DNA from: Brachybacterium faecium DSM 4810 | Lineage (GTDB): Bacteria; Actinomycetota; Actinomycetes; Actinomycetales; Dermabacteraceae | Direction of reading: 5' to 3' | DNA length: 64,000 bases | Assembly (NCBI GenBank): GCA_000023405.1 | Contig: CP001643.1 | Span: forward strand, 992,001-1,056,000 | The notes under the pieces: generated by a model | Database searches by the model: none | Told to the model about the DNA's origin: nothing | The model's input: only the letters and a program-made list of their open reading frames with translations | Shown here: positions 1 to 9,088 of the stretch, one piece after another | Layout: every line of letters begins with the position of its first letter | Numbering within the stretch: position 1 is the first letter of the stretch | Position numbers and translations under genes: made by a program

Positions 1-118
1 CGAGGGGGACGCGGGCAGAGCTCATCGCCCCACGGTAGCCCGCCGAGTCCCACGGAGCCCTCTCGGCCCGCGACGCGCCCGCCGGCGCCGCGCGGGCCGG
101 GGCGGTCGGCGCCGACGG

Positions 119-124
119 TAGACT
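119..124 (+). promoter_or_regulatory. -10 element of guaB3 (leaderless)
   Basis: TAGACT ends exactly 7 nt before the GTG at 132, and no Shine-Dalgarno sequence lies between them. This suggests that transcription begins at the start codon. The same hexamer and spacing recur at guaA. Confidence 0.6.
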
Positions 125-131
125 CCCCGGT

Positions 132-1244
132 GTGATGAGCGAGATCGAGATCGGCCGCAACAAGCGGGGACGGCGCAGCTACAGCCTGGACGACGTGGCG
201 GTGGTCCCCTCCCGCCGCACCCGGGACCCGGAGGACGTCGCCACCACCTGGCAGGTGGACGCGTACCACTTCGACATCCCGATCTTCGCCGCCCCCATGG
301 ACTCCCTGATGTCGCCCGAGACCGCGATCGAGCTCGGTCGGCTCGGCGGCCTCGGCGTGCTCGACCTCGAGGGCCTGTGGACCCGCTACGAGGATCCCAC
401 CGCCCAGTTCGCCCGCATCGCCGACGCCTCCGACGACGAGGTCGTGGGCGTGATGCGCTCGATCTACGACGAACCGGTCAAGGCCGAGCTGATCCGCGAC
501 CGGCTCCAGCAGCTGCGGGATGCGGGCGTCACCGCCGCCGGTGCGCTGTCGCCGCAGCGCACGCAGGAGCACTGGAAGACGGTCGTGGACGCCGGCGTGG
601 ACCTGTTCTTCATCCGCGGCACCACCGTCTCCGCGGAGCACGTCTCCACCGGGCGGGAGCCGCTGAACCTCAAGCGATTCATCTACGAGCTCGATGTGCC
701 GGTGATCGTGGGCGGCTGCGCCACCTACACCGCCGCCCTGCACCTCATGCGCACCGGCGCGGCCGGTGTGCTGGTGGGCTTCGGCGGCGGCGCCTCCCAG
801 ACCACCGAGGAGACCCTCGGGATCTCGGTGCCGCTGGCCAGCGCGGTGGCCGACGTCGCGGCCGCGCGCCGCGACTACATGGACGAATCCGGCGGCCGCT
901 ACGTGCACGTCATCGCCGACGGCGGCCTGGGCCGCTCCGGCGACCTGGTCAAGGCCATCGCGTGCGGCGCCGACGGGCTGATGGTCGGGGCGGCGCTCGC
1001 CCGCGCCGAGGAGGCGCCGGGGCGCGGCCACCACTGGGGCAGCGAGGCCCATCACCCCACGCTCACCCGCGGCCACCGCGTGCCGGTGGGCACGGTGGCC
1101 CCGCTCGAGCAGATCCTGTTCGGCCCTTCGATCGCGGCCGACGGCACCACCAACCTCGTCGGTGCCCTGCGCCACGCCATGGCCACCACCGGGTACCTCG
1201 AGCTGAAGGAGTTCCAGCGCGTCGAGGTCGTCACCACGGCGTGA
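132..1244 (+). CDS. guaB3: GuaB3-type IMP dehydrogenase-related protein
   Basis: A 370-residue TIM-barrel protein of the IMPDH/GMP reductase superfamily, of the short form without CBS domains. The N-terminus (EIEIGRNKRGRRSYSLDDV) and IFAAPMDSLMSPETA are typical of actinobacterial GuaB3. ADGGLGRSGDLVKAIACGAD near residues 271-290 is the phosphate-binding region. The loop that carries the catalytic cysteine in classical IMPDH (GPGSxCTTR) reads VGFGGGASQTTEETLG here and has no Cys, so classical IMPDH chemistry is doubtful; the physiological reaction is not settled from sequence. GTG 132 is preferred over ATG 135 because of the -10 spacing. In many actinobacteria guaB3 follows guaB2, which would lie left of this window. 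Confidence 0.9.
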   Translation: MMSEIEIGRNKRGRRSYSLDDVAVVPSRRTRDPEDVATTWQVDAYHFDIPIFAAPMDSLMSPETAIELGRLGGLGVLDLEGLWTRYEDPTAQFARIADASDDEVVGVMRSIYDEPVKAELIRDRLQQLRDAGVTAAGALSPQRTQEHWKTVVDAGVDLFFIRGTTVSAEHVSTGREPLNLKRFIYELDVPVIVGGCATYTAALHLMRTGAAGVLVGFGGGASQTTEETLGISVPLASAVADVAAARRDYMDESGGRYVHVIADGGLGRSGDLVKAIACGADGLMVGAALARAEEAPGRGHHWGSEAHHPTLTRGHRVPVGTVAPLEQILFGPSIAADGTTNLVGALRHAMATTGYLELKEFQRVEVVTTA

Positions 1245-1466
1245 CGCCCGCCGGACGCTGAACGACCCGGGCAGGCGGGAGTGGCGGCTGGGCCGCGCCG
1301 TCCGGCCCGGAGGGGCCGCGCCCACCGCTGACCGCCGCCGCGCTGTGGGCGGCCTCATATGACACGCCGACGCCGAGGCGAACACGCTGGTGACGCACCG
1401 CGCCCCGCCTCGTCGTCACGGCGTGTCAGGTCGATGACGGGCTCACCGGGATGCCGCGACGCGTGG

Positions 1467-1485
1467 TGAGGGTTGCCTTACCTGA
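1467..1485 (+). promoter_or_regulatory. DtxR/IdeR-like iron box
   Basis: TGAGGGTTGCCTTACCTGA matches the DtxR/IdeR consensus TTAGGTTAGSCTAACCTAA at 14 of 19 positions and keeps its dyad. It covers the -35 element of the promoter below, a position that would let an iron-loaded repressor block RNA polymerase. A close DtxR orthologue is encoded at 40243-40962. Confidence 0.65.
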
Positions 1486-1501
1486 CCTCGGGCCGCATAC
1501 T
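1473..1501 (+). promoter_or_regulatory. Promoter of heme oxygenase gene
   Basis: TTGCCT at 1473-1478 and CATACT at 1496-1501 are separated by 17 bp. Predicted transcription starts near 1508, giving a leader of about 100 nt. The -35 element lies inside the iron box. Confidence 0.55.
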
Positions 1502-1608
1502 CGAGACGACACCGTGTCAGAAACAGTGCGGTCCCGGCCGCGCCCGACGCTCCCCGGGTCCCGGCGCCTGCCCGGCCCCGGCCCGTCAGCCCCGACCCCA
1601 GGAGACCC

Positions 1609-2280
1609 GTGACGACCACCACCTCGCCCTCCGCGCAGGCCGCTTCGCAGGATCCAGCTGCGCTCTCCGCCGCGTCGTTCTCCGTCGTGCTGCGGGACGC
1701 CACCCGCGAGGAGCACACCGCCGCCGAGGAGAGGGGCTTCATCACGCAGCTCATGGGCGGTGAGCTCTCCGAGGCGGACTACTGGCGACTGCTCGCCCAG
1801 TACCTGCCGCTGTACGAGGCGCTCGAGCAGGCGATCGAGGCGGCCGCGGCGGAGGATGACCTCGCCGCCGCCTTCCACGACCCGCGCTTCGCCCGCGTCG
1901 CCGCGATCCGCGCCGACCTCGCCGCCCGTTTCGGCGCGGACCACGAGATCGATGCGCCGCTGCCCATCACCGCCCGCTACGCGCACCGCATCCGCACGGC
2001 GAGCGTGCCGCAGCTGCTGGCCCACCACTACCTGCGCTACCTCGGCGACCTCTCCGGCGGCCAGGCGATCGGCGCGCTGGTCGCCCGCCACTACCAGGTG
2101 CCCCGCGAGCAGCTGACCATGTGGGACTTCAGCGACATCGACGCCCCCAAGAGGGTGAAGGACGCCTACCGCGCACACCTCGACGAGATCACCGATCCCG
2201 CGGTGCGCGAGGAGTTCCTCGCGGAGACGAAGCTCGGCTACGAGCTGGCCGGCGAGCTGTTCACCGCGCTCGAGCGCTGA
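1609..2280 (+). CDS. hmuO: Heme oxygenase (biliverdin-producing)
   Basis: A 223-residue cytoplasmic enzyme that opens heme to biliverdin, CO and ferrous iron, for iron acquisition from heme. The proximal heme ligand is predicted as His36 in RDATREEHTAAEE. The distal-helix signature HHYLRYLGDLSGGQ is fully conserved and matches Corynebacterium diphtheriae HmuO. Length is normal for bacterial HmuO. GTG 1609 is supported by AGGAG 5 nt upstream. It is monocistronic: ackA converges from the other side. No heme uptake genes lie in the window. An iron box over the promoter predicts repression by iron. Confidence 0.93.
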   Translation: MTTTTSPSAQAASQDPAALSAASFSVVLRDATREEHTAAEERGFITQLMGGELSEADYWRLLAQYLPLYEALEQAIEAAAAEDDLAAAFHDPRFARVAAIRADLAARFGADHEIDAPLPITARYAHRIRTASVPQLLAHHYLRYLGDLSGGQAIGALVARHYQVPREQLTMWDFSDIDAPKRVKDAYRAHLDEITDPAVREEFLAETKLGYELAGELFTALER

Positions 2281-2326
2281 GCGCACGGCACGGGGCCCGC
2301 CGGGTGGCGCACCGGGGGGGGCGACC

Positions 2327-3538
<1,212 letters not shown>

Positions 3539-3591
3539 GAGGGGAGCTCCTGAACGCTGTGGGGAGGAGGGGTGCTGTGCGGGGCGGGCCG

Positions 3592-5679
3592 TCAGGCGGA
3601 GGGGGCCGCGGCGGGCTCGGCCTGCGCCTGGATCGCGGTGATGACCACCGTGTTGATGATGTCGTCGACCAGGGCGCCGCGCGAGAGGTCGTTGACCGGC
3701 TTGTTCAGGCCCTGCAGGACCGGGCCGATGGCGATCGCCCCGGCGGAGCGCTGGACGGCCTTGTAGGTGTTGTTGCCGGTGTTCAGATCGGGGAACACGA
3801 ACACCGTCGCACGGCCGGCCACCGAGGAGTCCGGCAGCTTGGTCTTGGCGACCGAGGCGTCCACCGCCGCGTCGTACTGGATCGGGCCCTCCACATCCAG
3901 CCCGGGCTCGTCGGCCCGCACCAGCGAGGTCGCCTCGCGCACCTTGTCGACGTCCGCCCCGCTGCCGGAGGAGCCGGTGGAGTAGGAGAGCATCGCGATC
4001 CGCGGCGCGATCCCGAACTGCTGCGCGGTCGCGGCGGACTGCACGGCGATGTCCGCCAGCTGCTCGGCCGTGGGATCCGGGTTCACGGCGCAGTCGCCGT
4101 AGACCAGCACGCGGTCCTCGAGCGCCATGAGGAACACCGAGGAGACGATCTTCGCGCCGGGCTTCGTCTTGATGATCTCGAAGGAGGGGCGGATCGTGTG
4201 GGCCGTGGAGTGGGCGGCGCCGGAGACCATCCCGTCGGCCTCGCCCAGCTGCACCATCATGGTGCCGAAGTAGGAGACGTCCTGGACCTTCTCCCGCGCC
4301 TGCTCGAGGGTGACGCCCTTCTTCGCCCGCAGCCGCGCGTACTCTGCGGCGTAGCGCTCGAGGTGCTCCTCGTCATGCGGGGAGACCACGCGCGCCTCGG
4401 AGATGTCGTGCCCCAGCTGGGCGGCCCGGGCGCGCAGCGTGTTCTCGTCCCCGAGCAGGATCAGATCGGCGACGCCGCGGGCGAGGATCGCCTCGGCCGC
4501 CGCGAGGATCCGGGGCTCCTCGCCCTCGGGGAGCACGATGGTCTTCTTCTCCCCGCGGGCCCGGGCGAGCAGCTCGAACTCGAACATCATCGGCGTGACG
4601 ACATCGCTGCGGGTCACCTCGAGGGAGGCGAGCAGGTCCGGGATCGGCAGGTGCTCGGCGACGGCCCGTCGGGCGGCGTCCACCTTCTGCGGGCTGCCCA
4701 CGTCCAGCCGGCCCCTCGACCGCGCCACCTGCAGCGCGGTGTCGAAGGTGGACAGCTCGGTGGTGAGGATCGGCAGATCCTGCTGCACGCCGGAGATCAG
4801 GCGACCCACCTCCTCGGGCACGTCGTACCCGCCGGTGAGCACGATCGAGGACAGCGCCGGGAAGGTGCCGGACTGCTGCGCCATCACCAGTCCGGGCAGC
4901 AGGTCGTACCGGTCGCCGGGGGCGATCACGGTGCAGTTCTCGGTGAGGCGGCTGAGCACGTTGGGCAGGCTCATCGCCGCGATCACGGTGCCCACGGCGA
5001 CCCGGTCCAGCCACTCCGGATTGCCCTGCAGCAGCGTGCCGCCCACGGCGTCCTTCAGCTCCTGCACCGTGGGGGCGAGGATCACCGGGTTCTCGGGGAT
5101 CGCGGCGACCAGCGGGCCGGGCACGCGCGCCGAGACGACGTCGCGGATGGCCTCGAGCGAGTCCGGCTCCGCACGGTTGACGACCACCGCGATCGGCAGC
5201 GCGTGGTGGCCGCCGAACTCGCCGACGGAGACGGCGGCCAGCGCGGCGAGCTGATCGGGGCTGCGGTCCAGTCCGGACAGGACCACCACCACCGGGGCGC
5301 CCATGTTCGCGGCGACCTCGGCGTTGAAGGCGAGCTCGGTGGGGTTGGCGAGGTCGTCGTAGTCCGAGCCGAGCACCACCAGCACCCCGTAGCGCTCGGC
5401 GAGCTCGCGGTGGCGGGCGAGGATCCGCTCGTGCGCCGCGTCCGGATCGGACAGCACCAGCTCGTGGTCCACGCCGATCGCGTCCTCGTAGCTCTGATCC
5501 ACCGCGGGATGGCTGGTCAGCAGGTCGACGGCGTAGTCGCGCGTGCGCGACGACTTCACGACGGGTCGATACACGCCCACGCGGTCCGACCGCGAGGCGA
5601 GCGCTTCGAGGAGGCCGAAAGCCACCATCGACTTGCCGGTCATCCCCTCCGGGCTGGCGATATACACACTCTGGGTCAC
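3592..5679 (-). CDS. pta: Phosphate acetyltransferase (long form)
   Basis: A 695-residue long-form Pta that converts acetyl-CoA + Pi to acetyl phosphate + CoA. The N-terminal third is a P-loop-like AAA_26 domain (IASPEGMTGKSMVAFGLLEA), followed by a DRTGG domain and the C-terminal PTA_PTB catalytic domain from about residue 375 (FELLARARGEKKTIVLPEG; SYSTGSSGSGADVDKVREA; PDLNTGNNTYKAVQRSAGA). GTG 5679 is chosen because TATGCT lies 7 nt upstream, the leaderless arrangement. First gene of the pta-ackA operon and divergent from the SURF1-like gene. Confidence 0.96.
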   Translation of the reverse strand: MTQSVYIASPEGMTGKSMVAFGLLEALASRSDRVGVYRPVVKSSRTRDYAVDLLTSHPAVDQSYEDAIGVDHELVLSDPDAAHERILARHRELAERYGVLVVLGSDYDDLANPTELAFNAEVAANMGAPVVVVLSGLDRSPDQLAALAAVSVGEFGGHHALPIAVVVNRAEPDSLEAIRDVVSARVPGPLVAAIPENPVILAPTVQELKDAVGGTLLQGNPEWLDRVAVGTVIAAMSLPNVLSRLTENCTVIAPGDRYDLLPGLVMAQQSGTFPALSSIVLTGGYDVPEEVGRLISGVQQDLPILTTELSTFDTALQVARSRGRLDVGSPQKVDAARRAVAEHLPIPDLLASLEVTRSDVVTPMMFEFELLARARGEKKTIVLPEGEEPRILAAAEAILARGVADLILLGDENTLRARAAQLGHDISEARVVSPHDEEHLERYAAEYARLRAKKGVTLEQAREKVQDVSYFGTMMVQLGEADGMVSGAAHSTAHTIRPSFEIIKTKPGAKIVSSVFLMALEDRVLVYGDCAVNPDPTAEQLADIAVQSAATAQQFGIAPRIAMLSYSTGSSGSGADVDKVREATSLVRADEPGLDVEGPIQYDAAVDASVAKTKLPDSSVAGRATVFVFPDLNTGNNTYKAVQRSAGAIAIGPVLQGLNKPVNDLSRGALVDDIINTVVITAIQAQAEPAAAPSA

Positions 5680-5686
5680 AGCTCAC

Positions 5687-5692
5687 AGCATA
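5687..5692 (-). promoter_or_regulatory. -10 element of pta (leaderless)
   Basis: On the minus strand TATGCT is followed by 7 nt and then GTG 5679, with no ribosome-binding site between. Confidence 0.55.
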
Positions 5693-5762
5693 GGTGTGCG
5701 GAGGCCGTGGGGACGGGACGAATGTCGCCCTCTTCTCCCGACCGCTCTTCAGGGTCGGCTCG

Positions 5763-5768
5763 TACGAT
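5763..5768 (+). promoter_or_regulatory. -10 element of SURF1-like gene (leaderless)
   Basis: TACGAT is followed by 7 nt and ATG 5776. This favours 5776 over the in-frame ATG at 5767, which overlaps the hexamer. Confidence 0.55.
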
Positions 5769-5775
5769 GGGCTCC

Positions 5776-6687
5776 ATGCTCCGCGTCGCCCTCCGTCCCC
5801 GCTTCCTCGGGCTGCTCGCCCTGATGGTGGCGGCGACGATCGTGTGCGGTCTGCTCGCCGGCTGGCAGTGGGACCGGGCGCATCACGCGCTGACCGACAA
5901 GGCCGCCGGCTCCGAGCAGCTCGGCGACATCCGCGACGTCGTCGGCGTCGGCGATGCCGTCACCAACGCGATCGTGGGCGACATCGTCACCGCCAGCGGC
6001 AGCTATGTGCCGGGGGAGCAGGTGCTCGTGCCGGGGCGCAAGATCGAGGGGACCGAGGCGGTGCTCGTCGTCGCCGCGATGACCCTCGAGCTCGAGGACG
6101 GCACCGAGGCGCGGCTGCCGGTCGCGCGGGGCTGGCTCCCGGCCGGCGAGCTCACCGCCGCCGACGGCAGCATCGACCCCGCTCTCGCTCCCCAGCCCCC
6201 GCAGGGGGAGGTCGAGATCAGCGGCCGTCTCGAGGCCAGCGAAGCCGCCTCGGGCGGTGTGCGCGACGGGATCGCCAGCGAGATCGCGACCCCCCTGCTG
6301 GTCAACGAGTGGGGGGCGCCGATGTTCTCCGGCTACGTCTCGCTCGAGGCGCCCGGCGGGTCGCTGCAGCCGCTGCCCGCGGCCGAATCCGAATTCTCCC
6401 GTGGCCTGGACTGGCAGAACATCGGCTATTCGCTCCAGTGGGTGCTGTTCGGCGCCTTCTTCCTCTACCTGTGGTGGCGCTCCGTGCGCACCACCCACCT
6501 CGACGAGATCGCCGACCGCCGCGAGGCGCTCGAGCAGATGCTCGCCGACGACCCTCGCGCCGACCATGCCCGTGCGGGCGGTCCTCGCGCCGACGACTCC
6601 CGCGCCGACGCCCCCGCGGAGCGGGCCGACCCCCTCCGGACCCCGGCCGCCGCGTCGGCCTCTCCCTCTTCTGACAAGGACGTATGA
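5776..6687 (+). CDS. SURF1 family membrane protein
   Basis: A 303-residue protein with the SURF1/Shy1 layout: an N-terminal membrane helix (about residues 7-26) with GLLAGWQWDRA, an extracytoplasmic domain, and a C-terminal helix with NIGYSLQWVLFGAFFLYLWW. SURF1 proteins assist heme insertion into cytochrome c oxidase. The last 60 residues are a charged, Ala/Asp/Arg-rich tail with degenerate RADD/RADA repeats beyond the family core. It overlaps the next gene by 4 nt (ATGA), so the pair is translationally coupled. Confidence 0.9.
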   Translation: MLRVALRPRFLGLLALMVAATIVCGLLAGWQWDRAHHALTDKAAGSEQLGDIRDVVGVGDAVTNAIVGDIVTASGSYVPGEQVLVPGRKIEGTEAVLVVAAMTLELEDGTEARLPVARGWLPAGELTAADGSIDPALAPQPPQGEVEISGRLEASEAASGGVRDGIASEIATPLLVNEWGAPMFSGYVSLEAPGGSLQPLPAAESEFSRGLDWQNIGYSLQWVLFGAFFLYLWWRSVRTTHLDEIADRREALEQMLADDPRADHARAGGPRADDSRADAPAERADPLRTPAAASASPSSDKDV

Positions 6688-7091
6688 CCGTGCCCGCACC
6701 CCGCCCCCTCGACGAAGTCGCCTGCCGCACCTCCTTCGCCCGTTTCCGCGTCGCCTCCATCGTGGAGGGCATCGCGCTGCTGGTGCTCGTCGGCATCATG
6801 ACCATGCGCTACGGCGTGTACGGCGGGGACACCTGGTTCGCCTCGACCTCTCCCTTCTGGGACCAGGTCTCCTCGGTGTGGTCCCCGATCCACGGCCTGA
6901 TCTACATGGTCTACGTGGTGCTCGGCTTCGACCTGTGGATGAAGATGCGCTGGGCCCTGCCGCGCATGCTGCTGCTGATGTTCTTCGGCGTCATCCCCGT
7001 GCTCTCCTTCTTCGGCGAGCGCTGGACCCACCAGAAGGTCGAGTCGGATCTCGAGCTCCGCCCCACCCTGCAGGACGGCGAGCGCTCCTGA
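6684..7091 (+). CDS. DUF3817 integral membrane protein
   Basis: A 135-residue membrane protein with about three hydrophobic segments. The conserved FRVASIVEGIALLVLV start and PIHGLIYMVYVVLGFDLWMKMRW centre identify DUF3817. No enzymatic motif is visible. ATG 6684 overlaps the stop of the SURF1-like gene, and coupling suggests a shared role at the membrane or in the respiratory chain. In actinobacteria this family is also often found next to guaA, as here. Confidence 0.9.
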   Translation: MTVPAPRPLDEVACRTSFARFRVASIVEGIALLVLVGIMTMRYGVYGGDTWFASTSPFWDQVSSVWSPIHGLIYMVYVVLGFDLWMKMRWALPRMLLLMFFGVIPVLSFFGERWTHQKVESDLELRPTLQDGERS

Positions 7092-7182
7092 GCCCGCGGG
7101 ACCGGGCCCGAGCCCCGCGGAGCGTGACGAGGATCGTGCCCGCGAGGAGCGGACGCTGATGCCTCCGCGCGGGCCCGCCACG

Positions 7183-7188
7183 TAGACT
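7183..7188 (+). promoter_or_regulatory. -10 element of guaA (leaderless)
   Basis: TAGACT is followed by 7 nt and GTG 7196. It is identical in hexamer and spacing to the guaB3 promoter. Confidence 0.6.
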
Positions 7189-7195
7189 CACCCCC

Positions 7196-8797
7196 GTGAA
7201 CGACACCGACCAGCGCCCTGTCCTCGTCGTCGACTTCGGCGCCCAGTACGCACAGCTCATCGCCCGCCGCGTGCGCGAGGCCCGGGTCTACTCCGAGATC
7301 GTCCCGCACTCGATGCCGGTGGAGGAGATCCTCGCCAAGCAGCCCCGCGCGCTCATCCTCTCCGGCGGCCCCAGCTCCGTCTACGCCGAGGGCGCCCCGC
7401 GCCTGGACCCGGCCCTGCTCGAGGCCGGCGTGCCCGTGCTCGGGCTCTGCTACGGCTTCCAGTCGATGGCCGCGGCGCTCGACGGCACCGTCGAGCCGAC
7501 CGGCGTGCGCGAGTACGGCGCCACCCGCCTGGAGAGCCTCGACGGCGACTCGCAGCTGCTGCGGGGGCAGGACCTCGAGCAGAACGTGTGGATGAGCCAC
7601 GGCGACTCCGTCACCGCGGCCCCCACCGGCTTCGAGGTCGTCGCGACCTCCGCCGCGAGCCCCGTGGCCGCCTTCGAGAACCCCGCCGAGCGCCTCTACG
7701 GCGTGCAGTGGCATCCCGAGGTGGGCCACTCCGATCGGGGCCAGGAGGTGCTGGAGAACTTCCTGCGCCATGGTGCGGGCATCGATCCCGCCTGGACCAC
7801 GGGCAACGTCATCGAGGAGCAGCTCGAGCGGATCCGCGCCCAGGTGGGCGAGGGCTCCGCGATCTGCGCCCTCTCCGGCGGCGTGGACTCCGCCGTCGCC
7901 GCCGCGCTCGTGCAGCGCGCCATCGGTGACCGTCTCACCTGCGTGTACGTGAACCACGGACTCATGCGCCAGGATGAATCCGCGCAGATCGAGAAGGCCT
8001 TCGGCGAATCGACCGGCGGCGCGAAGCTCGTGATGGTCGACGCCGAGCAGCAGTTCCTCGACGCCCTCGCGGGCGTCACCGACCCGGAGACCAAGCGCAA
8101 GATCATCGGTCGCGAGTTCATCCGCACCTTCGAGCGCGCCCAGGCCGACATCCTGCGCGAGCAGGGCGTGGTCGAGGGGGAGGGCGCCGAGGCTCACGCC
8201 GAGCAGAAGGCCTTCCTGGTCCAGGGCACCCTCTACCCGGACGTGGTCGAGTCCGGCGGCGGGGACGGCGCGGCGAACATCAAGAGCCACCACAACGTGG
8301 GCGGCCTGCCCGAGGATCTCGCCTTCGAGCTGGTCGAACCGCTGCGCGCCCTGTTCAAGGACGAGGTCCGCGCCGTCGGCACCCAGCTGGGCCTGCCCGA
8401 TGACATCGTCTGGCGCCAGCCCTTCCCGGGGCCCGGCCTCGGCATCCGCATCATCGGCGAGGTCACCAGGGAGCGCCTGGACATCCTGCGCCAGGCCGAC
8501 GCGATCGCCCGCGCCGAGCTCACCGCCGCCGGCCTGGACCGCACCATCTGGCAGTGCCCCGTGGTGCTGCTGGCCGACGTCCGCTCCGTGGGCGTGCAGG
8601 GCGACGGCCGCACCTACGGCCACCCGGTGGTGCTGCGCCCCGTCACCAGCGACGACGCGATGACCGCGGACTGGGCCAAGGTGCCCTACGACGTGCTCTC
8701 GCGCATCTCCACCCGCATCACCAACGAGGTCAGCGAGATCAACCGCGTCACCCTCGACATCACCAGCAAGCCCCCGGGCACCATCGAGTGGGAGTGA
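7196..8797 (+). CDS. guaA: GMP synthase (glutamine-hydrolysing)
   Basis: A 533-residue two-module enzyme that amidates XMP to GMP with glutamine and ATP. The N-terminal class I glutaminase has its nucleophile in [11 protein letters not shown] and the His-Glu pair in [11 protein letters not shown]. The ATP-pyrophosphatase P-loop is [14 protein letters not shown]. The C-terminal dimerisation domain ends in KPPGTIEWE, the invariant GuaA end. Length is normal. It forms the GMP branch together with the guaB paralogues in this window. Confidence 0.98.
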   Translation: MNDTDQRPVLVVDFGAQYAQLIARRVREARVYSEIVPHSMPVEEILAKQPRALILSGGPSSVYAEGAPRLDPALLEAGVPVLGLCYGFQSMAAALDGTVEPTGVREYGATRLESLDGDSQLLRGQDLEQNVWMSHGDSVTAAPTGFEVVATSAASPVAAFENPAERLYGVQWHPEVGHSDRGQEVLENFLRHGAGIDPAWTTGNVIEEQLERIRAQVGEGSAICALSGGVDSAVAAALVQRAIGDRLTCVYVNHGLMRQDESAQIEKAFGESTGGAKLVMVDAEQQFLDALAGVTDPETKRKIIGREFIRTFERAQADILREQGVVEGEGAEAHAEQKAFLVQGTLYPDVVESGGGDGAANIKSHHNVGGLPEDLAFELVEPLRALFKDEVRAVGTQLGLPDDIVWRQPFPGPGLGIRIIGEVTRERLDILRQADAIARAELTAAGLDRTIWQCPVVLLADVRSVGVQGDGRTYGHPVVLRPVTSDDAMTADWAKVPYDVLSRISTRITNEVSEINRVTLDITSKPPGTIEWE

Positions 8798-8809
8798 CCC
8801 CCGCGGCCT

Positions 8810-8827
8810 GAGCCCCCGCCCGGGCTC
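8810..8827 (+). terminator. Short hairpin after guaA
   Basis: GAGCCC at 8810-8815 pairs with GGGCTC at 8822-8827 over a 6-nt loop, 12 nt after the guaA stop. There is no U-tract. A weak candidate, backed by the larger hairpin that follows. Confidence 0.35.
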
Positions 8828-8880
8828 CCTCGCGGCCGCGTGAGAGCGCCCCCGGTGGCTCGATCGCCCCGGGGTCGCTC

Positions 8881-8939
8881 GCAGATGTGCGCCTGGCACC
8901 GGTGCGAAGCACTCGCACCGGTGCCAGGCGCACATCTGC
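8881..8939 (+). repeat. Long perfect inverted repeat downstream of guaA
   Basis: Arms 8881-8907 and 8913-8939 are perfectly complementary over 27 bp with a 5-nt loop (AGCAC). It starts 83 nt after guaA and lacks a U-tract. It is longer than the ordinary terminators in this window. It could end transcription, protect the 3' end of the mRNA, or be a mobile palindromic element. Confidence 0.75.
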
Positions 8940-8989
8940 ATGTGGGAGCGAGGCCGGGTCCCGGCCCGACCGATCGGCGGGGAGCGTCC

Positions 8990-9019
8990 TTGCCGCTCCG
9001 GACCGGGAGGGGCTACGTT
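8990..9019 (+). promoter_or_regulatory. Promoter of MFS transporter gene
   Basis: TTGCCG at 8990-8995 and TACGTT at 9014-9019, 18 bp apart. Predicted start near 9026 gives a leader of about 60 nt with a GGAGG-type site before ATG 9089. Confidence 0.45.
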
Positions 9020-9088
9020 CCCCTCACGTCGCTGAGCGGCCGGCGTCCACCGGTCTTCGCGACGTCCCCGAGCGTGGAGGGCGGAGGC

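Larger units (their letters stand above)
1245..1608 (+). other. Intergenic region carrying the heme oxygenase control region
   Basis: A 364-base gap between guaB3 and the heme oxygenase gene. The first 200 bases show no convincing gene or strong terminator. The last 150 bases hold a DtxR/IdeR-like palindrome over a promoter, annotated separately, and a leader of about 100 nt ending in the AGGAG ribosome-binding site at 1600-1604. Confidence 0.6.

Noticed and set aside
3559..5766. Very long plus-strand open frame through pta-ackA and into the SURF1-like gene
   Set aside because: Only the part from 5776 has protein-like sequence. Upstream it is the shadow of pta on the other strand, with low-complexity Arg/Gly/His translation.
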